DNA from: Candidatus Iainarchaeum sp.
GTDB taxonomy: Archaea; Iainarchaeota; Iainarchaeia; Iainarchaeales; UBA10219
NCBI GenBank assembly: GCA_018304425.1
Contig: JAGVWE010000002.1
Location: 186,001 to 250,000 of the forward strand
Length of the DNA stretch: 64,000 bases
Direction of reading: 5' to 3'
Numbering within the stretch: position 1 is the stretch's first letter; each line of letters starts with the position of its first letter. Both the position numbers and the translations under genes were made by a program. Shown piece by piece: positions 6,872-16,079 of the stretch. The notes beneath the pieces were generated by a model. It ran no database searches, was not told where the DNA came from, and worked only from the letters and a program-made list of their open reading frames with translations.

Positions 6872-8344
6872 ATGCCGGAATTGAAGGAAATCGTGCGGGG
6901 CTTGAGCGACATCGAACGGAAGAGCCTGGCCTCCCTCCACGATGAGAGCGCGATTGGCGCCGAAGAACTCGCGGAAAAAGCCAACCTCCAGGTGGACAGT
7001 GTGAGGCGCGCCCTGCAGTGGCTGCACGAAAAGGGTCTCGCCGAAATCAGGGAGACGCGCAAGGAATGCTGGATGCTGACCCGGAAAGGCGCGGAAGCCC
7101 TGGAAAAAGGGCTGCCCGAAAAGCGCTTGGCCGAAAAATGCTCGCAACTCGCCCGGCACGGCAAGGAAATCACGCTCGACGACCTCAAAAAAGAGTTCGG
7201 CGAAGAAATGAGCCCCGCGCTCGGCACCGCCAAGAAACTCAACTGGCTGTCGCTGGGAAAAACCATCCAGTTCAACGACGAAATCTTCCACGCCAGCCGG
7301 AAACTGCTGGAAGACAAGCAAGCCTACCTGAAGACGGTCTCACTGTGCTGCCAGGTCGCGGAACCCGTGCCGGCCGGCGGCGAAACCTTCGAAGAATTCA
7401 GGCGGCGCGGCCTGATAGAACGCAAGGAAAACGTTACGCGCGTGGCCACCATCACCGAGCGGGGAAGGAAGGCCCTCGCTTTGCCGGAATTCGCGAGCGG
7501 GCAACGCAAGTTCGTCATCGACGCGCCCGTGCCACGCATTTACCCCGGCAAGCGGCAGCCCTATGTTCAGTTCATCAACCAGGTCAAGCGATGGCTGACC
7601 GCGAATGGCTTCAAGGAAGTGCCTTCTCCGTTGATCACCCAGGAGTTCTACAACTTCGACGTGCTGTTCCAGCCCCAGAACCACCCCGCGAGGACGTGGT
7701 CGGACACCTACCAGTTGAAGCGGCCCACGCACGGAAGGCTGCCTGACAAGAAAATCGTGGAAGCCGTCCGCGTGGCGCATGAACGCGGGGGGAAATCCGG
7801 TTCCAAGGGCTGGGGCCATGCCTGGAGCGAGGAAATCGCGCGGAAAGTCATGCCGGCCTCGCACTGCACGGCGCACGATGCCCGGCAATGGGTGAAAGAC
7901 ATCAAGCCAGGCAAGTATTTCTCGTTGAACCGCGTCTACCGCCCGGACGTGCTGGACGCCAAGCACCTCATCGAATTCAACCAACTGGATGGGTTCATCC
8001 TCGGGGAAGGCATCAACTTCCGCCACCAGCTCGGCATCTTCCGCGACTTCGCCAGGGAAATAGCGGGCGCCACCGAAATCAAGTTCACGCCGGATTACTT
8101 TCCCTTCACGGAGCCCAGCGTGCAGCTCAGCTGCAAGCACCCCGAACTCGGCTGGATGGAGTTCGCCGGCGGCGGGTTCTCCAGGCCCGAGATACCGGCA
8201 AGCCTCGGCATCCAGGAGCCCTTGATCCTGTGGGGCATGGGCGTGGATAGGCTGGCCATGCTCAAGATGGGCGTCAACGACATTAGGCACTTGTTCAGCG
8301 ACGACTTGGAGTGGCTGCGGAACGCGCCCCCGGTGAAGGAGTAA
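6872..8344 (+). CDS. pheS: Phenylalanyl-tRNA synthetase alpha subunit
   Basis: The 490-residue class II synthetase subunit charges tRNA-Phe as an alpha2-beta2 tetramer with PheT. The N-terminal 200 residues hold winged-helix tRNA-binding modules (QVDSVRRALQWLHEKGLAEI). The catalytic core has motif 2 around FSLNRVYRPDVLDAKHLIEF, the Phe pocket segment LDGFILGEG, FTEPSVQL and motif 3 GMGVDRLAMLKMGVNDIR. Length and domain order are archaeal/eukaryal. The ATG lies about 25 bases after a TATA-like GTATATTAA, and pheT starts 4 bases after the stop. Confidence 0.97.
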   Translation: MPELKEIVRGLSDIERKSLASLHDESAIGAEELAEKANLQVDSVRRALQWLHEKGLAEIRETRKECWMLTRKGAEALEKGLPEKRLAEKCSQLARHGKEITLDDLKKEFGEEMSPALGTAKKLNWLSLGKTIQFNDEIFHASRKLLEDKQAYLKTVSLCCQVAEPVPAGGETFEEFRRRGLIERKENVTRVATITERGRKALALPEFASGQRKFVIDAPVPRIYPGKRQPYVQFINQVKRWLTANGFKEVPSPLITQEFYNFDVLFQPQNHPARTWSDTYQLKRPTHGRLPDKKIVEAVRVAHERGGKSGSKGWGHAWSEEIARKVMPASHCTAHDARQWVKDIKPGKYFSLNRVYRPDVLDAKHLIEFNQLDGFILGEGINFRHQLGIFRDFAREIAGATEIKFTPDYFPFTEPSVQLSCKHPELGWMEFAGGGFSRPEIPASLGIQEPLILWGMGVDRLAMLKMGVNDIRHLFSDDLEWLRNAPPVKE

Positions 8345-8348
8345 AAGC

Positions 8349-9995
8349 ATGCCCATCATTGACGCAAGCCTGAAGGACCTGAACCAGTTGCTGGGAAAAA
8401 AGCTCTCCGCCAAGGAACTCGAGCAAAGGCTGCACTTCGCCAAATGCGAGCTGGAGGCCAGCGACGGCGACCAGATAAAGATTGAAGTCAAGGACAGCAA
8501 CCGCCCGGATTTGTGGAGCGCGGAAGGCGTTGCACGGGAACTAAGGGGCAAGCTCGGCCTCCGAAAGGGGATGCCCCAAGCCCGGTTCAAGGACTCGAAA
8601 CACGAAGTCATCGCCCACGACAACGTGCTCGTTTACCGGCCCGGCATCGCCTGCGCGGTGGTCAAGGGACTGAAGGTTTCGGAGCCCCTGTTGCTGCAAT
8701 TGATCCAGTTGCAGGAGAAAATCACGCACACGTTCGGCCGCAAAAGGGAAATGGTTTCCATCGGCTTGTACGAGTTCGAAAAGCTGAAGCCCCCCATCCA
8801 CTACAAGGGCGTGGCCCCCGAAAGCGTGAAGTTCGTGCCCCTGGACTTCAAGCGGGAAATGAACCTGCGCGAGATCCTCGCCGAACACCCCAAGGGAAAA
8901 GAGTTCGGGAACCTCATCGCCGGGCACAAGGTGTGGCCCATCCTCTGCGATGACGCGGGAAAGATTTGCTCCCTGGTGCCCATCATCAACTCGGAACTCA
9001 CGGGCCGCGTCAAGGAAGGCACGGGGACCCTGTTGCTGGAGATGACGGGAACCGATGAACGCTTCGTGAACACCGCGATGAACGTGTTCTGCATGGCCTT
9101 GCAGGACCGAGGCGCGGCCATTGAACGCATGGCGGTCGTGAAAAACAAGAAAAAGACGTGGTTACCCGACTATGCGCCGGGAAAAATGTCGGTGGCGCTG
9201 GCGTACGTGAACCAGGTGGCCGGCATGGCCTTCACCGCCAAGGAAGTGGCGGGGCTACTGGAAAAAGCCCAGTACAACGCGAAAGCCAGGGAAAAAACCA
9301 TTGAAGTCGAATACCCGGCCTACCGCCAGGACCTACTCCACCCCATCGACGTGGTCGAGGACGCGCTGATTGCCTACGGCTACGACAAACTCCTGCCTGA
9401 ATCGGTCACGCTAGCAACCAACGGGGAATTGACGCAGGAAACAAGGCAATGGGAGGCCATCCGCGAAGCCTGCATCGGCCTGGGCCTGCAAGAGATTCTC
9501 ACGTTCACCATGACATCCAAGGAAAAGCAGGCCGCGAAGATGGGCTATGCCGACGACGACTTCGTCGAGATAGCCAACTACGTTTCCACCAACTGGCAGG
9601 TGTTCCGCAAGCGGTTGCGGCCTGAACTGCTGGAGTTCCTGTCCAAGAACAAGGACGCCGAGTACCCGCAAAGGCTGTTCGAAGTCGGCCGCGTGCTGCG
9701 CCTGGACGAGAAAAGCGAGACGGGAGTGCGGGAGCCCACGCGGCTGTGCGTGGCCCTGGCGGACGCCAAAGCCAATTACACGCATATCAAGTCCGCGTTG
9801 GACGCGCTGGCCCACCAACTCGGTTTCTCCTACGAAGTCAGGGAAGAAAGGGACGCGGCCTTCGCCGAGGGAAGGCACGCCTGCATCCGGGTCAACGGCC
9901 AATGCAAGGGCGTACTCGGCGAGGTCAGCGACGAGGTGCTCGCCAAGTTCGGCTTGGAGACCAAGGTCGCGCTCCTGGAATTAGAGCTGGAGTAA
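8349..9995 (+). CDS. pheT: Phenylalanyl-tRNA synthetase beta subunit
   Basis: The 548-residue product is the archaeal/eukaryal short form of PheT, which lacks the bacterial N-terminal EMAP-like domain. Features seen are KIEVKDSNRPDLWSAEGVAR near residue 45-64, the B3/B4 editing region (SLVPIINSELTGRV), the B5 DNA-binding-like domain near residues 280-350 (YPAYRQDLLHPIDVVEDALIAYG) and the catalytic-like domain to the end. It forms an operon with pheS (4-base gap, GGTGAAGGAGTAA just upstream acting as ribosome site). Confidence 0.97.
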   Translation: MPIIDASLKDLNQLLGKKLSAKELEQRLHFAKCELEASDGDQIKIEVKDSNRPDLWSAEGVARELRGKLGLRKGMPQARFKDSKHEVIAHDNVLVYRPGIACAVVKGLKVSEPLLLQLIQLQEKITHTFGRKREMVSIGLYEFEKLKPPIHYKGVAPESVKFVPLDFKREMNLREILAEHPKGKEFGNLIAGHKVWPILCDDAGKICSLVPIINSELTGRVKEGTGTLLLEMTGTDERFVNTAMNVFCMALQDRGAAIERMAVVKNKKKTWLPDYAPGKMSVALAYVNQVAGMAFTAKEVAGLLEKAQYNAKAREKTIEVEYPAYRQDLLHPIDVVEDALIAYGYDKLLPESVTLATNGELTQETRQWEAIREACIGLGLQEILTFTMTSKEKQAAKMGYADDDFVEIANYVSTNWQVFRKRLRPELLEFLSKNKDAEYPQRLFEVGRVLRLDEKSETGVREPTRLCVALADAKANYTHIKSALDALAHQLGFSYEVREERDAAFAEGRHACIRVNGQCKGVLGEVSDEVLAKFGLETKVALLELELE

Positions 9996-9996
9996 C

Positions 9997-10515
9997 GTGA
10001 GGCCGATGAGAATACGCATCCAAGAACGGCTCTTATCCCGAAAAAGAAGAAGACCACCTGCCCAGGCCCATGAGAAACGACGGCCCTCGTTTTCCGTGTA
10101 CGCCACTCAACTCAGGGGAGAGGACAAGAAAGCGGTCGACGCCTGCGTCCGGCTCCTCAAGCAACAGCTCAATGGCGGCGTTTTCGCGGTCACGGGCACG
10201 GTCTTAGCTCCCGCTTTTCCAAAAGTAGCTCAATGGATTACGGAAAAGATGAACCTGCCTGAAAGCGACTCCCGCATGGCGATTGCCGCGCCCCTGATTG
10301 TCGCAGGCTTCGGTGCCTACCAGTACATCAGGGCCAGCCGGCAACTCGCCCAAGCCTTCAGGAAGGCCGTGTTCAAAATCCAGACCTCGAATGACCCAAG
10401 GTTGTCAGAGTTGGCTGCCAAATCAAAGTATCTGACCATTACGCCGACCGGGCTAATCCTGGGCACCTCCTGGAAGCCATGGTTTCTTGCAGGGAAAACG
10501 AGGAAACTGGAATAA
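9997..10515 (+). CDS. Hypothetical basic protein with a membrane-like segment
   Basis: Starts at GTG two bases after the pheT stop, so it is probably co-transcribed with pheST. The 172 residues begin with a strongly basic stretch (RLLSRKRRRPPAQAHEKRR), followed by a mixed region with moderately hydrophobic segments near 60-80 (GGVFAVTGTVLAPAFP) and 97-112 (AAPLIVAGFGAYQYI). No family is recognised. An ATG four codons in is an alternative start. The C-terminal half ends in a basic SWKPWFLAGKTRKLE. Confidence 0.6.
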   Translation: MRPMRIRIQERLLSRKRRRPPAQAHEKRRPSFSVYATQLRGEDKKAVDACVRLLKQQLNGGVFAVTGTVLAPAFPKVAQWITEKMNLPESDSRMAIAAPLIVAGFGAYQYIRASRQLAQAFRKAVFKIQTSNDPRLSELAAKSKYLTITPTGLILGTSWKPWFLAGKTRKLE

Positions 10516-10613
10516 CTCAGCCGAACAACCGACCTGCCCCTTGGCGCTACACACCCAACACCTTTAAATATGTGTCCACACATAATACAAATAGGTGGTT
10601 TGTTTTGCCTAAT

Positions 10614-10826
10614 ATGACCCTCAGCATCCCGAAGCCCTTGCACGAAGAGATGAAAAAATACCCCGAATATAAGTGGAGCGAAGTCGCTCGAAAAGCCATC
10701 CAAGAGAAAATCGAGGCGGCACGGCTGGCCGATGACTTGAAGGCCATTGCTCAAGCGAAAAAGGAACTCCGGGAAGGGAAAACCGTTCCCCTCGAAAAGC
10801 TCGCCGAAGAACTGGGGTTGAAATGA
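10614..10826 (+). CDS. RelB-like antitoxin
   Basis: Starting from ATG 10614 the product is 70 residues: an N-terminal ribbon-helix-helix-like region (MTLSIPKPLHEEMKKYPEY then SEVARKAIQEKIEAA) and a C-terminal flexible tail (AKKELREGKTVPLEKLAEEL) typical of RelB/VapB antitoxins. The frame is open upstream, but a TATA (CCTTTAAATATG, about 10561-10572) and the domain boundary support this start. It overlaps the toxin start by 4 bases. It would bind and neutralise the downstream toxin and repress its own promoter. Confidence 0.78.
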   Translation: MTLSIPKPLHEEMKKYPEYKWSEVARKAIQEKIEAARLADDLKAIAQAKKELREGKTVPLEKLAEELGLK

Positions 10827-11071
10827 CGTTCGTCGTCGAACTGTCCACAAAGGCTGCAGACCAGTTCCGGAAACTCGACAAACCAGTCCAAGAACAAATC
10901 CTGAAAAGACTGCGGCGATTGGCCGAAGACCCGGAACTCGCCAAGCCCTTGTCCCATGGACTCAAGAACAACCGCAGCGAACGAATCGGAAAACACCGTG
11001 TAGTATTCGCCATCGTTGGAAACAAATTAGCCGTCGCCAAAATCGAGCACCGTGACACGGTGTACGGCTAG
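10823..11071 (+). CDS. RelE-family mRNA interferase toxin
   Basis: The 82-residue protein fits RelE: VVELSTKAADQFRKLDKPVQ at the N terminus, RLRRLAEDP, LSHGLKNNRSERIGKHRVVF and a terminal VAKIEHRDTVYG. Family members cut mRNA in the ribosomal A site when the antitoxin is lost. Arg residues in the central beta strands and the C-terminal Tyr correspond to usual catalytic positions. ATGA overlap with the antitoxin shows a two-gene operon. Its stop overlaps that of rfcL on the other strand by 4 bases. Confidence 0.82.
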   Translation: MTFVVELSTKAADQFRKLDKPVQEQILKRLRRLAEDPELAKPLSHGLKNNRSERIGKHRVVFAIVGNKLAVAKIEHRDTVYG

Positions 11072-12534
11072 CCGAACAGCCTGGTCTGCCTGCTCTCATC
11101 GGAGGACGGGTGGCTTTCGTCGTCCGAAGGAGCGGTGGGAACCTTTTCCTCAGGGGTTTCTTCGCCGCCCACGTAATCTGCCAAGGAGCCGCGCGAGCCC
11201 CGGGGTGCGGGTGCGTCCGCCGCAGTCATGCCTTCGAGGGGCTTCAGCGAACGCGGTTTGGCGTGCGCGGCACGCAGCTCTTCGGCCTTGGCCAAGGCGT
11301 CCTTGACTTTCTTGGTATCGGCCTTGGTGTCCATCAAGAACGCGAGTTCCTCGGCCTCGAAGTCGAACTGCGCGCAGAGCTCTGCTGCCTTTTCCTTGTC
11401 CTCGCAGAGCACCTTCAAGTAGGGCAGGTCGTGGGCCATGACTTCCCTGGCCGAGGAATGGGTTTTTTCCCCGATTTTCCGGCAGAGCCCGGTTTTAAGC
11501 CCCCGCAAGGCCTTGGACCTGGAGAGCATGGAGAGCAGGCCGGGGAACCGGAACTGCAGCCAGCCATGGTAGTCCTGGGAACGCGAAAGCGCAACGCCTG
11601 CAGTCATCAAGTCGCCGGAATAGCGGAGGAACTCCCAGGCCTGCCTGCGCAGGATGCGCGCGGAATAAATGTCGGCCTTGCTCAACCGCTCGAAGGCCGC
11701 CGCAGTATCCGGGCGCGCGGTGTAGATGCGGGGAATGTTTTCCTCGACCCACCGCAAGAGCATGTCGTTGCTCAAGTCCGTGGAAAAACGCGCGCGCCGG
11801 ATTTCCTCCACGGTTTTTCCCTTGAAAATCTGTTCCAATACCTTGAAGATTTTTTCCTCGCGCTCGCGGAAGCCCATGCCCTGCACGTCGGCCAGGGAAA
11901 CGCTTTCCCCCAGCGCCAGAGTCTGCGCGTCCAGCAACGCGGAACGCATGTCCCCGGACGCGTTGCGCGCGAGCTCCTTGACGGCTTCCTCGTCGAATTT
12001 CGCGCCTTCGACCGACAAAACCTCTTTGAGGCGCTTGGCCATGGAAAGGTAATTGATTTTCTTGAATTCCAGGGCCTCGCACGCGTAAACAAAGGACTTC
12101 ATCTTCTGGTCGCCGTAGACGTCGTTCGCGGTCAGGATGACCGGGTTTTGCGCGGTCTTCACGATTTCCCCGATGGCCGCCGCGCCCCCCCGGTCGCGGG
12201 CCTGCAAGCCATCCGCCTCGTCGATGAGCACCAGGCGAAGCCGGCCGGAAAAACTGGCGTTGAGCGCCGCGCCGCCCGCGTACTTTTCGATGTTTTCCTT
12301 GGAGCGCAAGTCCGAGGCGTTTAACTCGAAGACCTGCCAGCCATGCAGGCGCGCGAGCAGGTAAGCCAGGCAGGTCTTTCCCGCACCCGACTGGCCCCAA
12401 AAGAGCAGGGGCTTCTGGCGCTGGCCGGCCTGCCAAGCCTTCGCCCAGGCAAGGCCACGTTCGACGAGGTCCGAGTTGCCAATAAATTCCTCCACGGACT
12501 TGGGAGCGAACTGGTCAGTCCAGAGCTGGGCCAT
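11068..12534 (-). CDS. rfcL: Replication factor C large subunit
   Basis: Clamp-loader subunit that opens the PCNA ring together with RFC small subunits. Visible are the N-terminal WTDQFAPKSVEEFIG box, Walker A GQSGAGKT, NASDLRS, Walker B LVLIDEADG and the sensor-1 ILTANDVYG. A charged C-terminal tail ends QTRLFG, a likely short PCNA-interacting motif. ATG 12534 (MAQLWTDQF, 488 residues) is chosen over an upstream in-frame ATG at 12570 because a TATA (CTTTAAAACC on the minus strand) lies 25-30 bases before it, giving a leaderless start. Confidence 0.93.
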   Translation of the reverse strand: MAQLWTDQFAPKSVEEFIGNSDLVERGLAWAKAWQAGQRQKPLLFWGQSGAGKTCLAYLLARLHGWQVFELNASDLRSKENIEKYAGGAALNASFSGRLRLVLIDEADGLQARDRGGAAAIGEIVKTAQNPVILTANDVYGDQKMKSFVYACEALEFKKINYLSMAKRLKEVLSVEGAKFDEEAVKELARNASGDMRSALLDAQTLALGESVSLADVQGMGFREREEKIFKVLEQIFKGKTVEEIRRARFSTDLSNDMLLRWVEENIPRIYTARPDTAAAFERLSKADIYSARILRRQAWEFLRYSGDLMTAGVALSRSQDYHGWLQFRFPGLLSMLSRSKALRGLKTGLCRKIGEKTHSSAREVMAHDLPYLKVLCEDKEKAAELCAQFDFEAEELAFLMDTKADTKKVKDALAKAEELRAAHAKPRSLKPLEGMTAADAPAPRGSRGSLADYVGGEETPEEKVPTAPSDDESHPSSDESRQTRLFG

Positions 12535-12609
12535 GCAAGGAATGGGCTGGAAAAGGGTTTTAAAGGCCACTAACAGGGCTTTAAAACCTGTCGGAAGCAG
12601 GGAATTAAA

Positions 12610-13803
12610 ATGCAGGTCGGCCTCGTGGGAAAGCCTTCGTCAGGGAAGTCAACCCTGTTCAACGCCTTGACGCTGCTTGACGCGGCCATGGCCAGCTATC
12701 CGTTTACCACCATCGAGCCCAACAAGGGCATCGGCTTTGTCCGCGTGGACTGCGTGGACAAGGAGTTCGGCAAGCAATGCAAGCCCCGCACCGGCTACTG
12801 CGAGAACGGGACAAGGTATGTTCCAGCCGAAGTCATTGACGTGGCCGGGTTGGTGCCGGGAGCCAGCGAGGGCCGCGGGAAAGGCAACGAGTTCTTGTCC
12901 GATTTGTCGCACGCCGACGTCTTGATTCACGTCGTGGACGCCTCGGGTTCAACCAACGAGGAAGGCCAACTGGTGCCCATGGGCAGCCACGACCCGGTCA
13001 AGGACGTGCGCTTTCTGGAAGACGAAATAGACTTGTGGTTCGCGGGCGTCATCGCCAAGAACTTCAAGAAGTTCGGGAAGACGCCCTTCGAGGGAAAGGG
13101 CGCGCTGTTGAAGGCCATGGCGGCCTGCCTGTCCGGGATTGGCGGCACGGAACGCGACTGCGATTTGGCGCTGGACAAAGCCGGGCTCTTGAACAAGAAA
13201 CTGCAGACCTGGGACGAGAACGACATCAAGGCGTTTGCCACGGCTTTGAGGAAGGTCAGCAAACCCATGGTCATCGCAGCCAACAAGATTGATTTGCCGG
13301 GCGCGGAAAAGAACGTGGAACGCATCCGAAAGGAGTTCCCGCATTTGACGGTCATTGGCTGCAGCGCCATCGCGGAGTTGACGCTCAAGCGCGCGAACAA
13401 GGACGGCACCCTCAAGTACCTGCCGGGCAGCAAGGACTTCACGGTGCTCAAAGACCTGAACGAGGCCCAGCAAAAGGGCCTCGAATACATCCGCAAGAAC
13501 GTGCTCGAAAAGTTCGGGTCAACGGGCGTACAAGAACTGCTCGACAAGACCGTGTTCGACGCCTTGGGCTACATCGCGGTCTTCCCAGGGGGAACCAAGA
13601 AGCTCGAGGACTCCCAGGGAAGGACCCTACCGGACTGCTTCCTGATGCCGCCCAAGTCAACGGCATTGGACTTCGCGTTCAAGCTGCACACGGACTTCGG
13701 CAACCACTTCATCCGCGCCGTCAACGTCAAGAACCACTTAATGATCGGCAAAGACCACGAACTACAGCACCGCGACGTGGTCGAAATCATCCACGGGGCG
13801 TAA
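12610..13803 (+). CDS. YchF/OBG-family GTPase (archaeal type) with TGS domain
   Basis: The 397-residue P-loop NTPase has G1 GKPSSGKST at residues 7-15, G3 DVAGLVPGASEGRGKG, G4 AANKIDLP and a C-terminal TGS domain (about 310-395: IAVFPGGTKKLEDSQGRTLP, ending DVVEIIHGA). Bacterial/eukaryal YchF prefers ATP through an altered G4; here a classical NKxD is kept, as in archaeal members, so GTP is expected. The role is ribosome-linked but ill defined. The promoter (GCTTTAAAACC) is leaderless-type and divergent from rfcL. Confidence 0.9.
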   Translation: MQVGLVGKPSSGKSTLFNALTLLDAAMASYPFTTIEPNKGIGFVRVDCVDKEFGKQCKPRTGYCENGTRYVPAEVIDVAGLVPGASEGRGKGNEFLSDLSHADVLIHVVDASGSTNEEGQLVPMGSHDPVKDVRFLEDEIDLWFAGVIAKNFKKFGKTPFEGKGALLKAMAACLSGIGGTERDCDLALDKAGLLNKKLQTWDENDIKAFATALRKVSKPMVIAANKIDLPGAEKNVERIRKEFPHLTVIGCSAIAELTLKRANKDGTLKYLPGSKDFTVLKDLNEAQQKGLEYIRKNVLEKFGSTGVQELLDKTVFDALGYIAVFPGGTKKLEDSQGRTLPDCFLMPPKSTALDFAFKLHTDFGNHFIRAVNVKNHLMIGKDHELQHRDVVEIIHGA

Positions 13804-13826
13804 AGAAAAAGAGGAAAAGAAGCCCG

Positions 13827-14117
13827 CTAATGAATGACGGGCTTGGCGTCGACTTGGGGGAGGACTTCCGCCCTGGACTCGTGCGACAACTGCCGTTCCT
13901 CGGCGGAGACCAGGTGCATGATTTCGCCGAGCTCCTTGTCCTTGTTGCGGAGCCGGCCCAAGGCATAGAGGTAGGCGTTGATGATGCTGTCCAGGTCAAG
14001 GGTGCGCTTGAAGCCCTGCCTAGCCACTTCCTCGAAGTACAAGTGAACCAACTTGAACGCGGTCTCCTCGTCGGAGGCGCGGGAAACCATTGACCGCTGC
14101 ATTGCCTTCATGACCAT
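13827..14117 (-). CDS. Hypothetical small helical protein
   Basis: The 96-residue, mostly helical soluble protein (SDEETAFKLVHLYFEEVARQ; SIINAYLYALGRLRNKDKEL) has no recognised family. The start at 14117 is well supported by a GAGGTGGT ribosome site and a TATA (CCTTAAATACTCC) about 30 bases upstream on the minus strand. An internal ATG (MQRSMVSRAS) is possible. It converges with the GTPase gene, leaving only 23 bases between stops. Confidence 0.65.
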   Translation of the reverse strand: MVMKAMQRSMVSRASDEETAFKLVHLYFEEVARQGFKRTLDLDSIINAYLYALGRLRNKDKELGEIMHLVSAEERQLSHESRAEVLPQVDAKPVIH

Positions 14118-14155
14118 ACCACCTCAAAGAATACGGGGTAAGGAGTATTTAAGGG

Positions 14156-14899
14156 TTACGCCGGCTTGAACAACAGGAAAGCGATTTCGCCTTGGCCGCC
14201 CAAGAAGTTGCTGGCCGTCACGGCAGAGGACTCCAGGGCCTTGAAACCGAGGCGCTCGCATTCGACGAGAAAGGCCTTGAACGAGAAGCCGGTGGGGGGA
14301 AACTCGTTGCAGAACACGGCCAGCCGCGCCAAGGCATCCCCTCGGAGGACGCGGTGGAACTCGCGCAACGCGGCCTCCCAGTCCGGCATGTACTCCAGGG
14401 AGTGCAGGCAAAGGATTTTGTCCACGGAATGGTCGGGTAACCCCGTGCGGGAAGCGGGCCGCTCCAGGAACTCCATTTTGTAGGCGACGCCCTCCCTTTG
14501 GGCGAGCGCCAGGGCCTGTTCCAGGAAGGGCCTGGAAAAGTCCAGGCAAAGGGTTTTCCCCCTTGGGTTCAGGTGCTTGGCGAGGAACACCTCATAGAAA
14601 CCGGAACCACAGCCGATGCTGAGAAGGTCTTCGTTGCCGTGAAAGGCCAGCGAGAGGAACAGTTTTTCAAACACGTGAAGCCGCTGGTCCAGGGTCGGGA
14701 CGGCGTCATAGGAAGCGGACAGCTTGTTCCAAGCGCCTTTCATGGAGTCGAGGCTTGGCCGCCCAGACTCCAAGTCGATTTCCGTCTGGAAGTCCAGGAG
14801 CCGCTGCTTTTCGAGGCGGGAAAGGGCGGGAAGCGGCTGGCGTTCGAGGAACGCCTTGAAGTCGGAGACGATGGCAGGTTGCATGGCATCACGCGGCAT
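14156..14899 (-). CDS. Class I SAM-dependent methyltransferase
   Basis: The 247-residue protein has motif I LLSIGCGSGFYEVFLAK (about residues 92-108), the acidic strand-2 end LCLDFSRPFL, motif IV-like VDKILCLHSLEYMP and a post-motif REFHRVLRGDALARL, i.e. a Rossmann methyltransferase of the Methyltransf_11/25 type. The substrate is unknown. The N terminus overlaps the end of cdc6 by 11 bases, or starts just after it if ATG 14884 (MQPAIVSDF) is used, so the two are co-transcribed. Confidence 0.82.
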   Translation of the reverse strand: MPRDAMQPAIVSDFKAFLERQPLPALSRLEKQRLLDFQTEIDLESGRPSLDSMKGAWNKLSASYDAVPTLDQRLHVFEKLFLSLAFHGNEDLLSIGCGSGFYEVFLAKHLNPRGKTLCLDFSRPFLEQALALAQREGVAYKMEFLERPASRTGLPDHSVDKILCLHSLEYMPDWEAALREFHRVLRGDALARLAVFCNEFPPTGFSFKAFLVECERLGFKALESSAVTASNFLGGQGEIAFLLFKPA

Positions 14900-16016
14900 C
14901 CAAGGCCTTCAACAAGGCCTCGCCCTGCACGGCGAGCGTGATTTCCTTGGTCTTTCCCTTGTTCCCCAAGTCAATCAACGCGGAGCGGATGAGGCGATGC
15001 GCTTCCAGGTTGGCCAGGAAGTCCCGGATCCTCCGCTCGGTCACGGGTTCCTTCACGGCGGAAGCGTATTGCTGGTAGAGTTCCCCCGAGTGGAGGGTGC
15101 CCTTGCCCGCGATTATCCGCAGCAAGGCCCTTTCGTGTTCGCTCAGGTATTTCACGGCTTTCAGGTTCTGCTCGGCGACCGCTTCAAAGGCATTCTGCAG
15201 GTGGCATAACTCCACGCGCTCCGCGTTCACGCGCTCCGCTTCCCTGCCTGCCTTCCACAGGCACTCGATGGCGATGCGGGCGTCGCCCCCGAGCTTGGCG
15301 GCGTGCGCGGCCGCGACGTTGATGACTTCGGGGTCCAGGGAGCCGGGCGCGAACGCGTACTCGGCGCGCTCGCGGAGGATGTCCTTCAACTGCTGGGGGC
15401 TATAGGGGTTGAATTCAATGGCTTGCTCGGCAAGCGAACTCCGGATGCGGGGGTCAAGCCGCACCGTCAAGGCCTTGTCGTTGGAGACCAGAATGAGTTC
15501 GAGGCCCTTCTTCTGGTACTCGATGACGCGCAACAAGTCGTACAAGAGCTTTTCGCCGTCCTCGGCGCACAACAACTGGTCCACCTCGTCCAAGACGATG
15601 ACGGGCGTGAAGGAGGCCTGCTTCAAGGCGTTCAAGAGCTTGGAGTATAGCTCGTCGGTTGCCACGCCCCGGCGGGGCACGGCCTCTCCGAGGAAGTTGG
15701 CGAGTTCGGATAGGACGGCGTGCCGGGAATTGAATTCAAAGCAGTTGAGGTAAAGGTGCTTGGCGCGGTCGGTGTGCTCTTCGAGTTGGTGGAGGACGAA
15801 CTTGATGCATGCGGTTTTTCCCACCCCGGTTCCGCCGCACACGAAGACGTTCTGGGGCTTGCCGCCCCGCGCAATCGGGTTCAGGGCATACACCAGGGAA
15901 TCGATTTCCGCGTCCCGGTGGGGCAGCCGCTCCGGGACGAACTCCGGGTAGAGGTATTTCTCGTTGCGGAACAGGTTGTGCTCGCGCCTGGCCTCCGCGA
16001 AGATGTTCTTGGGCAT
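14889..16016 (-). CDS. cdc6: Orc1/Cdc6 replication initiator
   Basis: The protein is 375 residues from ATG 16016 (377 from GTG 16022). N-terminal IFAEARREHNLFRNE and PHRDAEIDSLVYAL, Walker A GGTGVGKTACI (about 62-72), Walker B VIVLDEVDQL, sensor-1 LVSNDK, initiator-specific region RLDPRIRSSL, and a C-terminal winged helix (about 290-375) are visible. It binds origin recognition boxes and helps load MCM. A TATA (TTTATTTATTC, minus strand) lies about 20-30 bases upstream. No classical origin box was seen in the 58-base upstream gap. Confidence 0.93.
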   Translation of the reverse strand: MPKNIFAEARREHNLFRNEKYLYPEFVPERLPHRDAEIDSLVYALNPIARGGKPQNVFVCGGTGVGKTACIKFVLHQLEEHTDRAKHLYLNCFEFNSRHAVLSELANFLGEAVPRRGVATDELYSKLLNALKQASFTPVIVLDEVDQLLCAEDGEKLLYDLLRVIEYQKKGLELILVSNDKALTVRLDPRIRSSLAEQAIEFNPYSPQQLKDILRERAEYAFAPGSLDPEVINVAAAHAAKLGGDARIAIECLWKAGREAERVNAERVELCHLQNAFEAVAEQNLKAVKYLSEHERALLRIIAGKGTLHSGELYQQYASAVKEPVTERRIRDFLANLEAHRLIRSALIDLGNKGKTKEITLAVQGEALLKALDAA

Positions 16017-16050
16017 GACCACTAATTAGGGGGCTGAAAGAATAAATAAA

Positions 16051-16078
16051 GGTTTCCCCGGGGGAAAGCCGGGAAACC
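16051..16078 (-). terminator. Inverted repeat after the aminotransferase gene
   Basis: GGTTTCCC (16051-16058) and GGGAAACC (16071-16078) form an 8-bp perfect stem, with a C/G-rich loop that can itself pair (TTTCCCC/GGGGAAA). It lies directly after the aminotransferase stop (16080, minus strand) and just before the cdc6 TATA. It could end that transcript, or insulate or mark the cdc6 promoter. Confidence 0.45.
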
Positions 16079-16079
16079 G

